From NCBI GenBank assembly GCA_903904855.1, contig CAIVEH010000028.1, positions 1 to 46,902 of the forward strand: a stretch of 46,902 nt of DNA. The letters run 5' to 3'. Within the stretch, counting starts at the first letter, position 1. Each line of letters opens with the position of its first letter. Both the position numbers and the translations under genes were made by a program. Under the pieces are notes generated by a model. The model saw only the letters and a list, made by a program, of their open reading frames with translations, was not told the DNA's origin and did no database searches. This document shows, piece after piece, positions 26,928 to 35,343 of this stretch. The stretch is from an uncultured Bacteroidota bacterium. Its GTDB lineage: Bacteria; Bacteroidota; Bacteroidia; Chitinophagales; Chitinophagaceae.

Positions 26928-26976
26928 AAAAAAGATAAAATTTCCAGATCCGTAATAACTAATTCTGTAACATTAA

Positions 26977-27378
26977 TCAATATTGACTCAATAATGCACC
27001 CAGAACGTTGCTATTTAGCGGCTTATTTAAAAACTGTTTAACGGAAGTATAATTATCTACTCTTTTCAAGTCATTTTCATTAATGGATGATGAAATAACG
27101 AAAATGGTATAATTCCGGATAACATCTGTACCCAATTTCTCAAAGGCCTCAATAAACTGAAAACCATTCATAACCGGCATTTGGATATCTACCAGGATAA
27201 TGGTATGCAGATGAGGCGCCTGCTCAGTTGAGATAATTGATTCAAGAGCTTGCTCTGCACTCACAAACGACACTACATCATCGCATTTACCCGTATTGGT
27301 AATAACCTTTTCTGCGATAAAACAATCGAGCTTGCTATCGTCAATTACAATGAAGTTCAGTTTTTTTATATTGCCCAT
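26977..27378 (-). CDS. Single-domain response regulator
   Basis: The 133-residue product is one receiver domain with acidic pocket VIDDSK, phospho-acceptor Asp64 (LVDIQMPVMNG), a late Ser/Thr (VISSS) and Lys in FLNKPL. No output domain follows. It starts five bases after the preceding receiver-kinase stop codon, so the two are surely cotranscribed. It probably takes phosphate from one of the two kinases of the operon and acts by protein contact. Confidence 0.9.
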   Translation of the reverse strand: MGNIKKLNFIVIDDSKLDCFIAEKVITNTGKCDDVVSFVSAEQALESIISTEQAPHLHTIILVDIQMPVMNGFQFIEAFEKLGTDVIRNYTIFVISSSINENDLKRVDNYTSVKQFLNKPLNSNVLGALLSQY

Positions 27379-27383
27379 AGCTA

Positions 27384-28487
27384 TTATGGCTCTGTTTCTT
27401 TGCTTGGTAACGATACAATAAATGTGGTACCTTCATTCAATGCCGACTCAACTTTAATGGTTCCACCCAACCTTGTTATTGCATCCTTTACATTATATAA
27501 ACCAAATCCTGAGCCAGGTTCATCTGAAGTAGCCCTGTAAAACATGGTGAATATTTTATTTATGTGACTTTCATCAATTCCTATGCCGTTGTCCTTAACA
27601 ATAATTTCAGCGTTACCATTACTGATATTGATATTCGTTGAAACAAATTTTTCAGATCCGTTTTTTTTCTGGAATTTAAAAGCGTTGGAAAAAAGGTTAT
27701 TGAGTATAATTTTTATAGAATTCTCATCGCTGTAAAAATCTTCATCCTGGTCAACTTTTGAAATAAAGTGCACATTGTCCATACGGCCAGCAATATTGAA
27801 AATGGACGCAGCATCAGCCATTAATTTATTAAAATCAATCTTTTCAAAGATCAATTTTCCTCTTTTAAGATTATAATATTCATGGGTATTTCTGATGAAT
27901 TCATCCAGTTTTTTTACTGCATCATCCATCATGTTCAATAGAGACCTTATTTCAGTAAGATCGTCCATATTCTTAGCCAGGTCGATAGCGCCGATAACAC
28001 TTAAAAGTGGCCCTCTCAGATCATGAGTAACACTGTAAGTAAACTTACCCAACTCATCATAAGCTGCCTGTAATTCTTTATTTTTGACAGCAAGCATAGA
28101 GGTGGAAATGTAATATTTATTACCCTCTTCAATAGCAGATCTTATATCGGCATCGGTCCATGGTTTTTTTATATATCGATAAATGTGTCCCTTATTAACC
28201 GCATCAATAACCGACTCAATATCAGAATAACCGGTAATAAGCATTCTTACAGGATCCGGGTATCTGTCCTTCATTTCTTCAAAAAAAATGGAGCCGGTTA
28301 TCTCAGGCATTCTCTGGTCACACAAAATCACACTAATATCCGGGTGGGCTTTCAAATGGTTATATGCCTGATCAGTATCAATGGCAATCAAAATATTGTA
28401 ATCAAACCTGAAAGTGGCTTTAAATCCAACCAGATTATTCTGCTCGTCATCAATGTATAAGACTTTTATTTTGTTCTTGTTATTCAA
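27384..28487 (-). CDS. Receiver-histidine kinase (response regulator-HisKA-HATPase)
   Basis: Domains in order: receiver (residues 1-120, Asp57 in LCDQRMPE, late TGYSD and KKPW), a short linker, HisKA with His155 (YSVTHDLRGPL), and HATPase (LNNLFSNAFKF, DNGIGID, GSGFGLYNVKD). It has no membrane segment. The start is a TTG at 28487, in frame with the preceding kinase, whose TAA stop lies only three codons upstream; no in-frame ATG precedes codon 60, which is inside the receiver. The receiver closely resembles the divergent single receiver at 33934. It may act as the second stage of a phosphorelay from the 7TMR kinase. Confidence 0.88.
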   Translation of the reverse strand: MNNKNKIKVLYIDDEQNNLVGFKATFRFDYNILIAIDTDQAYNHLKAHPDISVILCDQRMPEITGSIFFEEMKDRYPDPVRMLITGYSDIESVIDAVNKGHIYRYIKKPWTDADIRSAIEEGNKYYISTSMLAVKNKELQAAYDELGKFTYSVTHDLRGPLLSVIGAIDLAKNMDDLTEIRSLLNMMDDAVKKLDEFIRNTHEYYNLKRGKLIFEKIDFNKLMADAASIFNIAGRMDNVHFISKVDQDEDFYSDENSIKIILNNLFSNAFKFQKKNGSEKFVSTNINISNGNAEIIVKDNGIGIDESHINKIFTMFYRATSDEPGSGFGLYNVKDAITRLGGTIKVESALNEGTTFIVSLPSKETEP

Positions 28488-28496
28488 AGCCGGAGA

Positions 28497-30647
28497 TTAT
28501 TTCTGCGTTAAAGGTAACCTAATAATGAATTCTGACCCAATTCCTAATTCACTATTTACTGTAATATGACCATTGTGTTTTAATATGGTTGTGTAAGCAA
28601 TTGATAATCCTAAACCTGTACCCTCGCCAACATCTTTTGTTGTAAAAAATGGTTCAAATAGTTTTTTCTTAACTTTATCGTCCATTCCTGTTCCGTTATC
28701 GGCAATTCTGATTACCAATTCATGCTCATCACAAGTGGTACCAATCATAAGTTCACCACCGTTTGCAGTGCCAAATTTCTTCTTAATGGCATGAATGGCG
28801 TTGGTAATAATGTTCATAAATACCTGGTTTAGCTTTCCCGGATAACATTCTACCAACGGTAAATTTCCTAAATTTCTGGTTAATTTTATAGTATCCCCTA
28901 AAATATTATTTACAATTATCAAAGTCGATTCCAGACCTTCGTTTATATCGGCTTTCTTCAGATCATGTTCATCAAGCCTTGAAAAAACTCTCAGACCTTT
29001 TACAATTTCTGCTGTCCGGGATGCACCCTCACCGATTCCTTTCAACAGCTGGTCAATTTCCATTTTCAGGTAATCAAAATCAATGTCTGTTTTGATTTCT
29101 TCTATCTGTTTTCTTTTTTGATCAGGTGTGGAATTTTCTGTTATTATTTTTTCTATTGATTCAATCGTATCAAACAACATGGTGACGTCCCTGTTCAATG
29201 GCTTAATGTTGGATGTTACAAAATTTATAGGATTATTTATCTCATGTGCGATTCCAGCAGTAAGCTGACCAAGAGATGCCATTTTTTCAGATTCCACCAA
29301 TTGTGATTGTGCATCTTTAAGATTGGTAAGCGCTACACTAAGATCGTCGTTGGTAAGTTTTAATTCATGTGTGCGTTCTTCAACCTTAGCCTCGAGAACA
29401 ACATTTTGTTCCCTGATTATCCGTTCATTTTCCTTAAGTGCATTTACTGTTTCTGCCTGTGATATTTCCTTTTCTTTCCTGAATGTATTGATTTTATCGG
29501 CCAATGCAATGGAAAGTAAAACAACCTCAATTGCGCTGCCAATTGGCATCGCATAATAGGTGAAAATGTTATAGGGTAATACGTTAACATTACGCAATAC
29601 AAATACAACAACGCCTGTTATAAAGATTGAAAATGCAATAAGGAAGAAAAGGGCTGGCCTGTAGCCTTTTCGTGTAATTATAACAGCAACAGAATAACCG
29701 GTAATTGAAAGAATAATCACTAATATTTGCATCATTCCAGTACATAAACGGTAATTTCCTGTAAAGCTAATTAGTATTATCAGGCAATAAGCGCCAAAAA
29801 TAGAGAGCAGAACTTTATAAAGGCCCGGTGTATAAAACCGGATGTTCATAAAATTATTGACAAACAATACCGAAAATATGCCCGAAAGCGCCGGTATCCA
29901 AACCATCATACTATTTGCCAGGAAAAAGGATGACGGATAAAGGAACCGGGGTGCATATCCCTGGAGACATGCCTGCGACATTCCCACGAAGAAAATATAG
30001 CCAACATAGTACAAATAAGATCTGTCTCTTACTGTAAAATACAGAAACAGGTTATACAAGAGCATAACCAGGATAATCCCTGCATATAATCCAAAAATCA
30101 GGTCTTTGCCATTGATTTCTTCAGAATTGCTTTTTAATGTACTAACTGTTAGTGGCAATTGAATCTGTTCTTCTGCAATTACTTTTAATAAAAATGTGCG
30201 GGACTGGCCACTTGGGATATCAAGATCAAATATATAATTCTGATGATGATGCAGCCGCATATTTACCGGCACATACTCTCCTGTCTTTAACTCCTTATAG
30301 CCTCCGACAGAATCAATTGAAACAAAATCAACGCTGTCAATGGTTGGATACTCCAGTTGTAGTACAAGATTGTTTTCAGCAGTCTTATTGCTGATTGAAA
30401 GCCTGCACCAGAAGGAAGAATTACTGATGGAAAGATTAGGAACTTCCTGTCTGCTTTTTTTGAAATCTTTTGATCGAAGTACGTCTGAAACAGTCAGTGA
30501 ATTGGATTTATCTTCAAGTATTTCAATTTTGGTTCCTAAACTGATTGTTTTTGCAGGGTCGCTAACAACTATCGTATCTTGAGCATAAACGGCAAAAGTA
30601 AAAATCAGGAATTGCAGTAAAAGAAAAACAAGCTTATTATATCTCAT
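28497..30647 (-). CDS. 7TMR-DISM sensor histidine kinase
   Basis: The ATG at 30647 gives MRYNKLVFLLLQFLIFTF and a signal peptide ending YAQ; the frame is open upstream but reads into the previous gene. The 716-residue product has a periplasmic 7TMR-DISM extracellular beta domain (LQLEYPTIDSVDF, VPVNMRLHHHQNYIFDL), seven membrane segments (about residues 185-385), a coiled coil, HisKA with His468 (GIAHEINNPINF) and HATPase (NAIHAIKKKFG, DNGTGMD, GTGLGLSIAY). 7TMR-DISM domains sense small ligands, often carbohydrate-like or membrane-derived. It lies between a metabolic pair of genes and two receiver proteins, so it is the probable sensor of the operon. Confidence 0.92.
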   Translation of the reverse strand: MRYNKLVFLLLQFLIFTFAVYAQDTIVVSDPAKTISLGTKIEILEDKSNSLTVSDVLRSKDFKKSRQEVPNLSISNSSFWCRLSISNKTAENNLVLQLEYPTIDSVDFVSIDSVGGYKELKTGEYVPVNMRLHHHQNYIFDLDIPSGQSRTFLLKVIAEEQIQLPLTVSTLKSNSEEINGKDLIFGLYAGIILVMLLYNLFLYFTVRDRSYLYYVGYIFFVGMSQACLQGYAPRFLYPSSFFLANSMMVWIPALSGIFSVLFVNNFMNIRFYTPGLYKVLLSIFGAYCLIILISFTGNYRLCTGMMQILVIILSITGYSVAVIITRKGYRPALFFLIAFSIFITGVVVFVLRNVNVLPYNIFTYYAMPIGSAIEVVLLSIALADKINTFRKEKEISQAETVNALKENERIIREQNVVLEAKVEERTHELKLTNDDLSVALTNLKDAQSQLVESEKMASLGQLTAGIAHEINNPINFVTSNIKPLNRDVTMLFDTIESIEKIITENSTPDQKRKQIEEIKTDIDFDYLKMEIDQLLKGIGEGASRTAEIVKGLRVFSRLDEHDLKKADINEGLESTLIIVNNILGDTIKLTRNLGNLPLVECYPGKLNQVFMNIITNAIHAIKKKFGTANGGELMIGTTCDEHELVIRIADNGTGMDDKVKKKLFEPFFTTKDVGEGTGLGLSIAYTTILKHNGHITVNSELGIGSEFIIRLPLTQK

Positions 30648-30711
30648 GAAGCAACTTAATTTCAAAGTTGAATGATAATTTTTGTTTGATCTGAATGTTT
30701 TGTTTTCAGAG

Positions 30712-33006
30712 TTAATTTTCTGCAAAATACAACACTTCATTCACACCTTTACGATAAGATTTTAACGCAGGCTCCCCGGCAATGCTCAATTTGAACAAAA
30801 ACACCCTTGTTTGCTGGTCCGTATCAGGGAATAATAAATTTAATCTTTCAATTAAACCCGGTATTTCATTGCCCATATTTGTGTTAGCCTGTTGAGAAAG
30901 TACAAGTGGAGTCATTAAAGGCTGCACCGATATGCCATTTTGGATGGCAGTCAGCCACATCCGCTCCATAGCTCTGCCACCATTCAAATAACTCTCCGGC
31001 GAACCATCTGGCATTCTGATCAGCCCGATTGCCGATGAAGTAGCTACCGATCTTCTGCCTATATATTCCATGGCGCGGCCTGCATTCCATTCGGCGAGCA
31101 ATTTTACTGCCTCAGGGCTCCTGATCATTTTAAGAGCTATTTCCTCCTGGCCCGAAATGCACAAACCACTAATATTAATTCCGTCCTCTTTTTCACCAGC
31201 TTCCTGCTCACTCCATCTAATAATCTTTTCGAAAAACTCATAGTGTCCTTCAGGATTCAGCAATTTCAGTCGTTCAGCTGCTCCGTTTATAGCGGCAAAA
31301 CTGCTTAGTTCCTGTGCAGTATTTTTTATAATCAATGATGCTCCATGCACACTAGTTACTGCATCACCCAGTTTACTAATCTTATCAGCGGCAATTGTTT
31401 CCATTGATCCCGCATTCCTGTTGGTCAGCCGTTTATCTAAATATTCAAACAGGCCTGGATTTCCTTTAATATTACCCTCAGCAGTCTTTTCAGTAAAAGT
31501 AAATACTGCTGTCAACTGAAGTTGATTCTGTAATGGGAAAATATGTATTTCGGTTTTATAACCACTTTGGTTTGCAGCCAATTCAAGATTTTCAATTGCC
31601 GCGCCCAGGGCCAGGTAAGATGCTGTACGTCTATTATCTCCGAAAGATAAGATACCCGTATCTTCATAAAAGAGGAATAAATAACATTTGCTAAAGTACC
31701 ATCTCCAGGGTTGGGCATTGCCTGCCGATGGTGCCTTAATTGCCTGAGTTACCAATTCAGTAACAATCTCCTTGGTAATCAACAATCTATTTTCAGGCAG
31801 AAAAGGTAATGCCACTTCAGCCAGTTCTTCCATTTTTTCAGCAGTGAGAGCCGGTTGTATCGGTGGTGGTACAAATTTATTCTTTGGCCTGCTGTCCGAA
31901 ATCAGCGCTTCCAGATCAATAAAGTATCTGCCTGAATCAGTAAACTGATTCAGGAAAATACGACGACAGGTATCGGCTGCCAGGGCACCTCCCAGGGTGA
32001 CAGCAGTAGCCAGTTGAGGCCATGTAGTAATAGTACTTTTGAGCTCTATCATTGATGCTCTCATCCGTGCAGATAGCGTCTCAAGGCCTGAAATGGGCAG
32101 CATATAAGGAACCTTCTCCTCATTGGTTTTTAATTTTTTGAGCACTTCAAAATCCAGCTCCAGGTGATCCAGCCATCCATGCATTATCGGCATATCGGGA
32201 TGCAGGTCAAACCGCTCTACATCAAAAGTCCCTCTGTCGCTGGCTTCCATAAGTACCGGAATTTGCAACGCCCTGGCTTTAATCCTGCAAAGTATCTTGA
32301 TGTTTACGCTGTCGCACTCATCAATTACGGCATCCAGCTTTCCGCCTCCGGTTAAAAACTCATTGATGTTCTCTTCAGTTATCCCATCAGTAAAGCAAAC
32401 AACTTTAAAGAAAGGATCTATTTCAGCTATTTCACGGGCTACAGAATAAGCTTTGAATAAACCAAGATTATGTACTCCCGTGCGTATCCTGTTCAGATTA
32501 TTCAGTTCAAGCGTATCAAAATCTGCAAGGCGTAATTCACCACACCCGCGTTCAAGCGCCAATGTAACAGAAACCGATTGCCCTACTGACAAGCCGATAA
32601 CACCTACTTTTTTGCCAGCCAGTATACTACGCTCGGCGATTGTGATCTTGTTTTTGTTGGCTGACGTACGCAATTCAATAAATTCAGTTTCATCAAGCAG
32701 ATGAACGAGCCTGTGAGACCAGGGATAATGCACCCACACTCCATAATCGGAAATACCACATCCATTCAGGTGTTTCTGGATTTGCGTTGCATACTCATCC
32801 GAAGTAAAATCTGCAAAAGGATTTCTGCTTTTAATCAGTTCTTTTAACTGATCATAAATTTCATCTGAAACAAAAACATTAGCTGATTCAATTAAATCAT
32901 CGAATCTGTTTTTATTTTCTTCAACAGACAACCTGAAAAAAGATGGTTTATAAATATGGTTAAGTTGTCTGCTTTTGTCGAGTAAAAATTCAATTTTTGA
33001 ATGCAC
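30712..33006 (-). CDS. Rv1355c-family protein: E1-like (ThiF) plus nitroreductase fusion
   Basis: The start is a GTG at 33006; a TGA lies upstream in frame and no ATG is available. The N-terminal half (about residues 130-390) is an E1/ThiF/MoeB-like adenylating fold: VGVIGLSVGQ (134-143), then LADFDTLELNNLNR and VIDECDS. The C-terminal half (about 410-764) is a flavin nitroreductase-like domain with APSAGNAQPWRW (about 424-435). The same two-domain layout is annotated as Rv1355c (MoeY) in Mycobacterium. The reaction is unknown; an adenylation followed by flavin-dependent redox step would fit the domains. It sits 40 bases after the GNAT-like gene and 64 before the sensor kinase. Confidence 0.88.
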   Translation of the reverse strand: MHSKIEFLLDKSRQLNHIYKPSFFRLSVEENKNRFDDLIESANVFVSDEIYDQLKELIKSRNPFADFTSDEYATQIQKHLNGCGISDYGVWVHYPWSHRLVHLLDETEFIELRTSANKNKITIAERSILAGKKVGVIGLSVGQSVSVTLALERGCGELRLADFDTLELNNLNRIRTGVHNLGLFKAYSVAREIAEIDPFFKVVCFTDGITEENINEFLTGGGKLDAVIDECDSVNIKILCRIKARALQIPVLMEASDRGTFDVERFDLHPDMPIMHGWLDHLELDFEVLKKLKTNEEKVPYMLPISGLETLSARMRASMIELKSTITTWPQLATAVTLGGALAADTCRRIFLNQFTDSGRYFIDLEALISDSRPKNKFVPPPIQPALTAEKMEELAEVALPFLPENRLLITKEIVTELVTQAIKAPSAGNAQPWRWYFSKCYLFLFYEDTGILSFGDNRRTASYLALGAAIENLELAANQSGYKTEIHIFPLQNQLQLTAVFTFTEKTAEGNIKGNPGLFEYLDKRLTNRNAGSMETIAADKISKLGDAVTSVHGASLIIKNTAQELSSFAAINGAAERLKLLNPEGHYEFFEKIIRWSEQEAGEKEDGINISGLCISGQEEIALKMIRSPEAVKLLAEWNAGRAMEYIGRRSVATSSAIGLIRMPDGSPESYLNGGRAMERMWLTAIQNGISVQPLMTPLVLSQQANTNMGNEIPGLIERLNLLFPDTDQQTRVFLFKLSIAGEPALKSYRKGVNEVLYFAEN

Positions 33007-33046
33007 TTTATGTGTATATTTTCATTTATTAAAACGGTGCTTTCCC

Positions 33047-33754
33047 TTAAATATTCTGTATGCTGAGATTATAATCTATTTCAATTTCCTTTTGTCGTGG
33101 TGATATTTCATTTTTGTGCTGAATTGGTGAGTTGATTAACTCAAATATCTTGACTCTTTCATCCGGGTCAGCGGTCGATAATTGCTGTACATCATGGAGA
33201 AAAACTGATGTAGCAATCAACCCTTCTTTGGGATAGTAAAACGCACCTTCATTACCCAGACGCTCATCAACGAGAAACCCGACTCTCATACAATTACTAA
33301 CAGTAGCTGGTGCACAAAGCGCATAAAGTGAAGTTAACTTTAATTGGATTGCCAATGCAACGCCAACCCTGCCTAAATAAATGCTTCCTACACCCAGTCC
33401 GGCAACTTCTCTCGAATTCCATAAACCACATAATTCCCCTACACCACCAGGAATCAATTCCTCTACATATTTGTGTATATTGTTATCAAATTTTGTAAGT
33501 GCATCCTCAATTGGTAATGGGAAATTACCCTTTGCCACCTGCACCCTTGCACCACCGAAAGTTTTTTCTCCGTTTTCAGACTCAACCATAATAACATAGG
33601 TATCCGGGTCTTCAAACCATTTTACTTTGGCAGAAGTTATCATGGAAATCCCATAAATCCTCAGCACTTTCGAATGACCTTCAACGTATTTCTGACAAGC
33701 GACAAGATCATCCTGGGCTCTGAATACTCTGATGACTAATTTTATTGGTTCCAA
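33047..33754 (-). CDS. GNAT/LuxI-FeeM-like acyltransferase, first gene of the signalling operon
   Basis: The 235-residue product has the GNAT-type order of elements: an N-terminal strand (IKLVIRVF), a central strand with FGGARVQVA, then the strand GELCGLWNS followed by GLGVGSIYLGRVGVALAIQLKL in the place of the acyl-CoA-binding loop, and ALCAPATVSNCMRVGF as the last conserved strand-helix. This resembles acetyltransferases and the autoinducer-synthase-like FeeM/LuxI branch, but the level of similarity seen by eye is low. The start is a TTG at 33754 because a TAG lies three codons upstream and the first ATG (codon 37) would remove the first strand. It leads the operon, 40 bases before the Rv1355c-type gene. 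Confidence 0.6.
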   Translation of the reverse strand: MEPIKLVIRVFRAQDDLVACQKYVEGHSKVLRIYGISMITSAKVKWFEDPDTYVIMVESENGEKTFGGARVQVAKGNFPLPIEDALTKFDNNIHKYVEELIPGGVGELCGLWNSREVAGLGVGSIYLGRVGVALAIQLKLTSLYALCAPATVSNCMRVGFLVDERLGNEGAFYYPKEGLIATSVFLHDVQQLSTADPDERVKIFELINSPIQHKNEISPRQKEIEIDYNLSIQNI

Positions 33755-33933
33755 AAATTTCTATACTAAAGGTGTTATTAATAATATTAAAATTTGTTTG
33801 AATCGTAAAAAAAGTTCAAAAAAAGTAATTTTATAAAAAAATAGTATTCCCAAACCGCTGCAATCATATTCTTTCACAAATCTAAATTGTATGTTTGCAC
33901 TCACAAATTTAAGCATCTAATTTATAGATTGGC
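33755..33933. promoter_or_regulatory. Divergent promoter region of the signalling operon and the receiver gene
   Basis: This AT-rich 179-base gap separates the operon start (33754, minus) from the receiver gene (33934, plus). TATGTTTG at 33890-33897 is an exact plus-strand TAnnTTTG box 36 bases before the receiver start, with a TTTC about 18 bases upstream in the -33 position. On the minus strand TAGATTTG (33884-33877) and TAAATTTG (33911-33904) are exact boxes. Overlap of opposing boxes suggests joint control of both transcripts. Confidence 0.45.
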
Positions 33934-34398
33934 ATGTCGGATGATAAAATAAATATACTGTACGTAGATGACGAACTAAATAACCTTGTTTCATTTAAGG
34001 CTGTTTTTCGCACTAAATATAATATACTTACGGCAACAAGTGGCGAAGAAGCTAAAAAAAAGTTACGAGCCAATCCTGTAAATATCATTATTACTGACCA
34101 ACGTATGCCACAAATGACTGGCGTCGAATTTCTGGAATCAATATTGGATGAGTTTCCTGACCCGGTAAGGATTCTATTAACTGGTTATACTGATATGAGT
34201 GCGGTGGTTGATGCAATTAATAAAGGGAAAATCTATCATTACCTCACAAAACCCTGGAATGAGGAAGAATTGGACAGTATTATTATTGAAGCTTACGAAG
34301 TTTATGAGGAGCGAATGGCTGAAAAAGAGCTGAACAGTAAACTCACCCTTTCGAATGAACAACTGGAATTTCTCCTGAGGCAAAAACTGCTTTCCTAA
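33934..34398 (+). CDS. Single-domain response regulator (paralogue of the receiver-kinase receiver)
   Basis: The 154-residue product is one receiver domain with VDDELNN, phospho-acceptor Asp55 (ITDQRMPQ), late TGYTD and Lys in LTKPW, followed by a short helical tail (ERMAEKELNSKLTLSNEQLEFLLRQ). Its sequence runs parallel to the receiver of the gene at 27384 (LYVDDELNNLVSFKA versus LYIDDEQNNLVGFKA; FPDPVRILLTGYTD versus YPDPVRMLITGYSD), so they are clear paralogues. There is no output domain. It is transcribed away from the operon and is the likely extra branch of the same relay. Confidence 0.92.
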   Translation: MSDDKINILYVDDELNNLVSFKAVFRTKYNILTATSGEEAKKKLRANPVNIIITDQRMPQMTGVEFLESILDEFPDPVRILLTGYTDMSAVVDAINKGKIYHYLTKPWNEEELDSIIIEAYEVYEERMAEKELNSKLTLSNEQLEFLLRQKLLS

Positions 34399-34454
34399 TC
34401 TCAGTTTATAAAATAATATTTTTATCAGTATATTAATATGCCCAATCGCTCAGA

Positions 34455-35225
34455 ATGGTAAAAATAAGTGTTGTCATCATTACTTTCAACGAAGAAAAAA
34501 ACCTTGCCAGATGCCTTCAATCTGCCCAGGCAGTAGCTGATGAAATAATTGTAGTGGATAGTAACTCAACTGATAACACCCAGGCTGTAGCTCAAAAATA
34601 TAATGCACAACTAATTCAGCATGAATTTGCAGGATATGGCCAGCAAAAGAACTTTGCCACCCAACAGGCTTCCTATAACTGGATTTTATCTCTTGACGCT
34701 GATGAGGCTTTATCAGAACAACTTACACAAAGTATACTTGCTATAAAAAACAACCCCGAATATGATGTTTACCAGATGCCAAGAGTAACCAATTATTGTG
34801 GCAAATGGATCAGACACAGTGGTTGGTACCCTGATAAACAAACCCGGATGTACAACAGAACGAAGGGTAGATGGATTGAAAAAAAGGTGCATGAATACTG
34901 GGCGCATGCAGATATAAGTGCCAAAAAAGGAACCCTTAGCGGCGACCTTTTGCACTATAGTTTCAACTCAGTATCTGAACATTTAAAAAAGATTGAAAAG
35001 TACACGGAATTGGCAGCAACAGAAGCTGTCGCGAATGGCAGGAACACCAGCTTTCTAAAGATCATTATTGGCCCACGCTGGCATTTTTTCTCCAATTTTT
35101 TTCTGAAACTGGGCTTCCTTGATGGCTATTCAGGCTATATTGTCTGCAGGCTGTCAGCTTATGCGGCTTTCGTCAAATACAGTAAAATATACCTGCTTAA
35201 TAAGGCTGCTGGAAAAAATGAATAA
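34455..35225 (+). CDS. Family 2 glycosyltransferase (WaaE/KdtX-like)
   Basis: The 256-residue product has the GT-A fold start VVIITFNEEKNLARCL, IIVVDSNSTDNT, the metal-binding LDADEAL, and later SGWYPDKQTRMYNR. This order is typical of GT2 enzymes that add a glucose or heptose residue to the lipopolysaccharide core. No other LPS gene is adjacent, so the acceptor is not known. A hydrophobic C-terminal stretch (FFSNFFLKLGFLDGYSGYIV) suggests membrane association. It lies 56 bases after the receiver gene. Confidence 0.87.
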   Translation: MVKISVVIITFNEEKNLARCLQSAQAVADEIIVVDSNSTDNTQAVAQKYNAQLIQHEFAGYGQQKNFATQQASYNWILSLDADEALSEQLTQSILAIKNNPEYDVYQMPRVTNYCGKWIRHSGWYPDKQTRMYNRTKGRWIEKKVHEYWAHADISAKKGTLSGDLLHYSFNSVSEHLKKIEKYTELAATEAVANGRNTSFLKIIIGPRWHFFSNFFLKLGFLDGYSGYIVCRLSAYAAFVKYSKIYLLNKAAGKNE

Positions 35226-35274
35226 ACTGACCTGCATTATTACTGTTTGCATACCTTTTGCTATTTAATGACCT

Positions 35275-35309
35275 CCTTTAGGTTAAATTACAGACCTTTA
35301 GTTTAATTT
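35275..35309 (+). promoter_or_regulatory. Tandem 15-bp direct repeat upstream of the copper ATPase
   Basis: CCTTTAGGTTAAATT (35275-35289) and CCTTTAGTTTAATTT (35295-35309) match at 13 of 15 positions and lie exactly 20 bases apart, on about the same face of the helix. The second copy ends 34 bases before the ATG of the copper ATPase, so this is a candidate operator. Confidence 0.4.
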
Positions 35310-35343
35310 TATCATCAGAAGTAACATTATTCTTCATCAGGCT

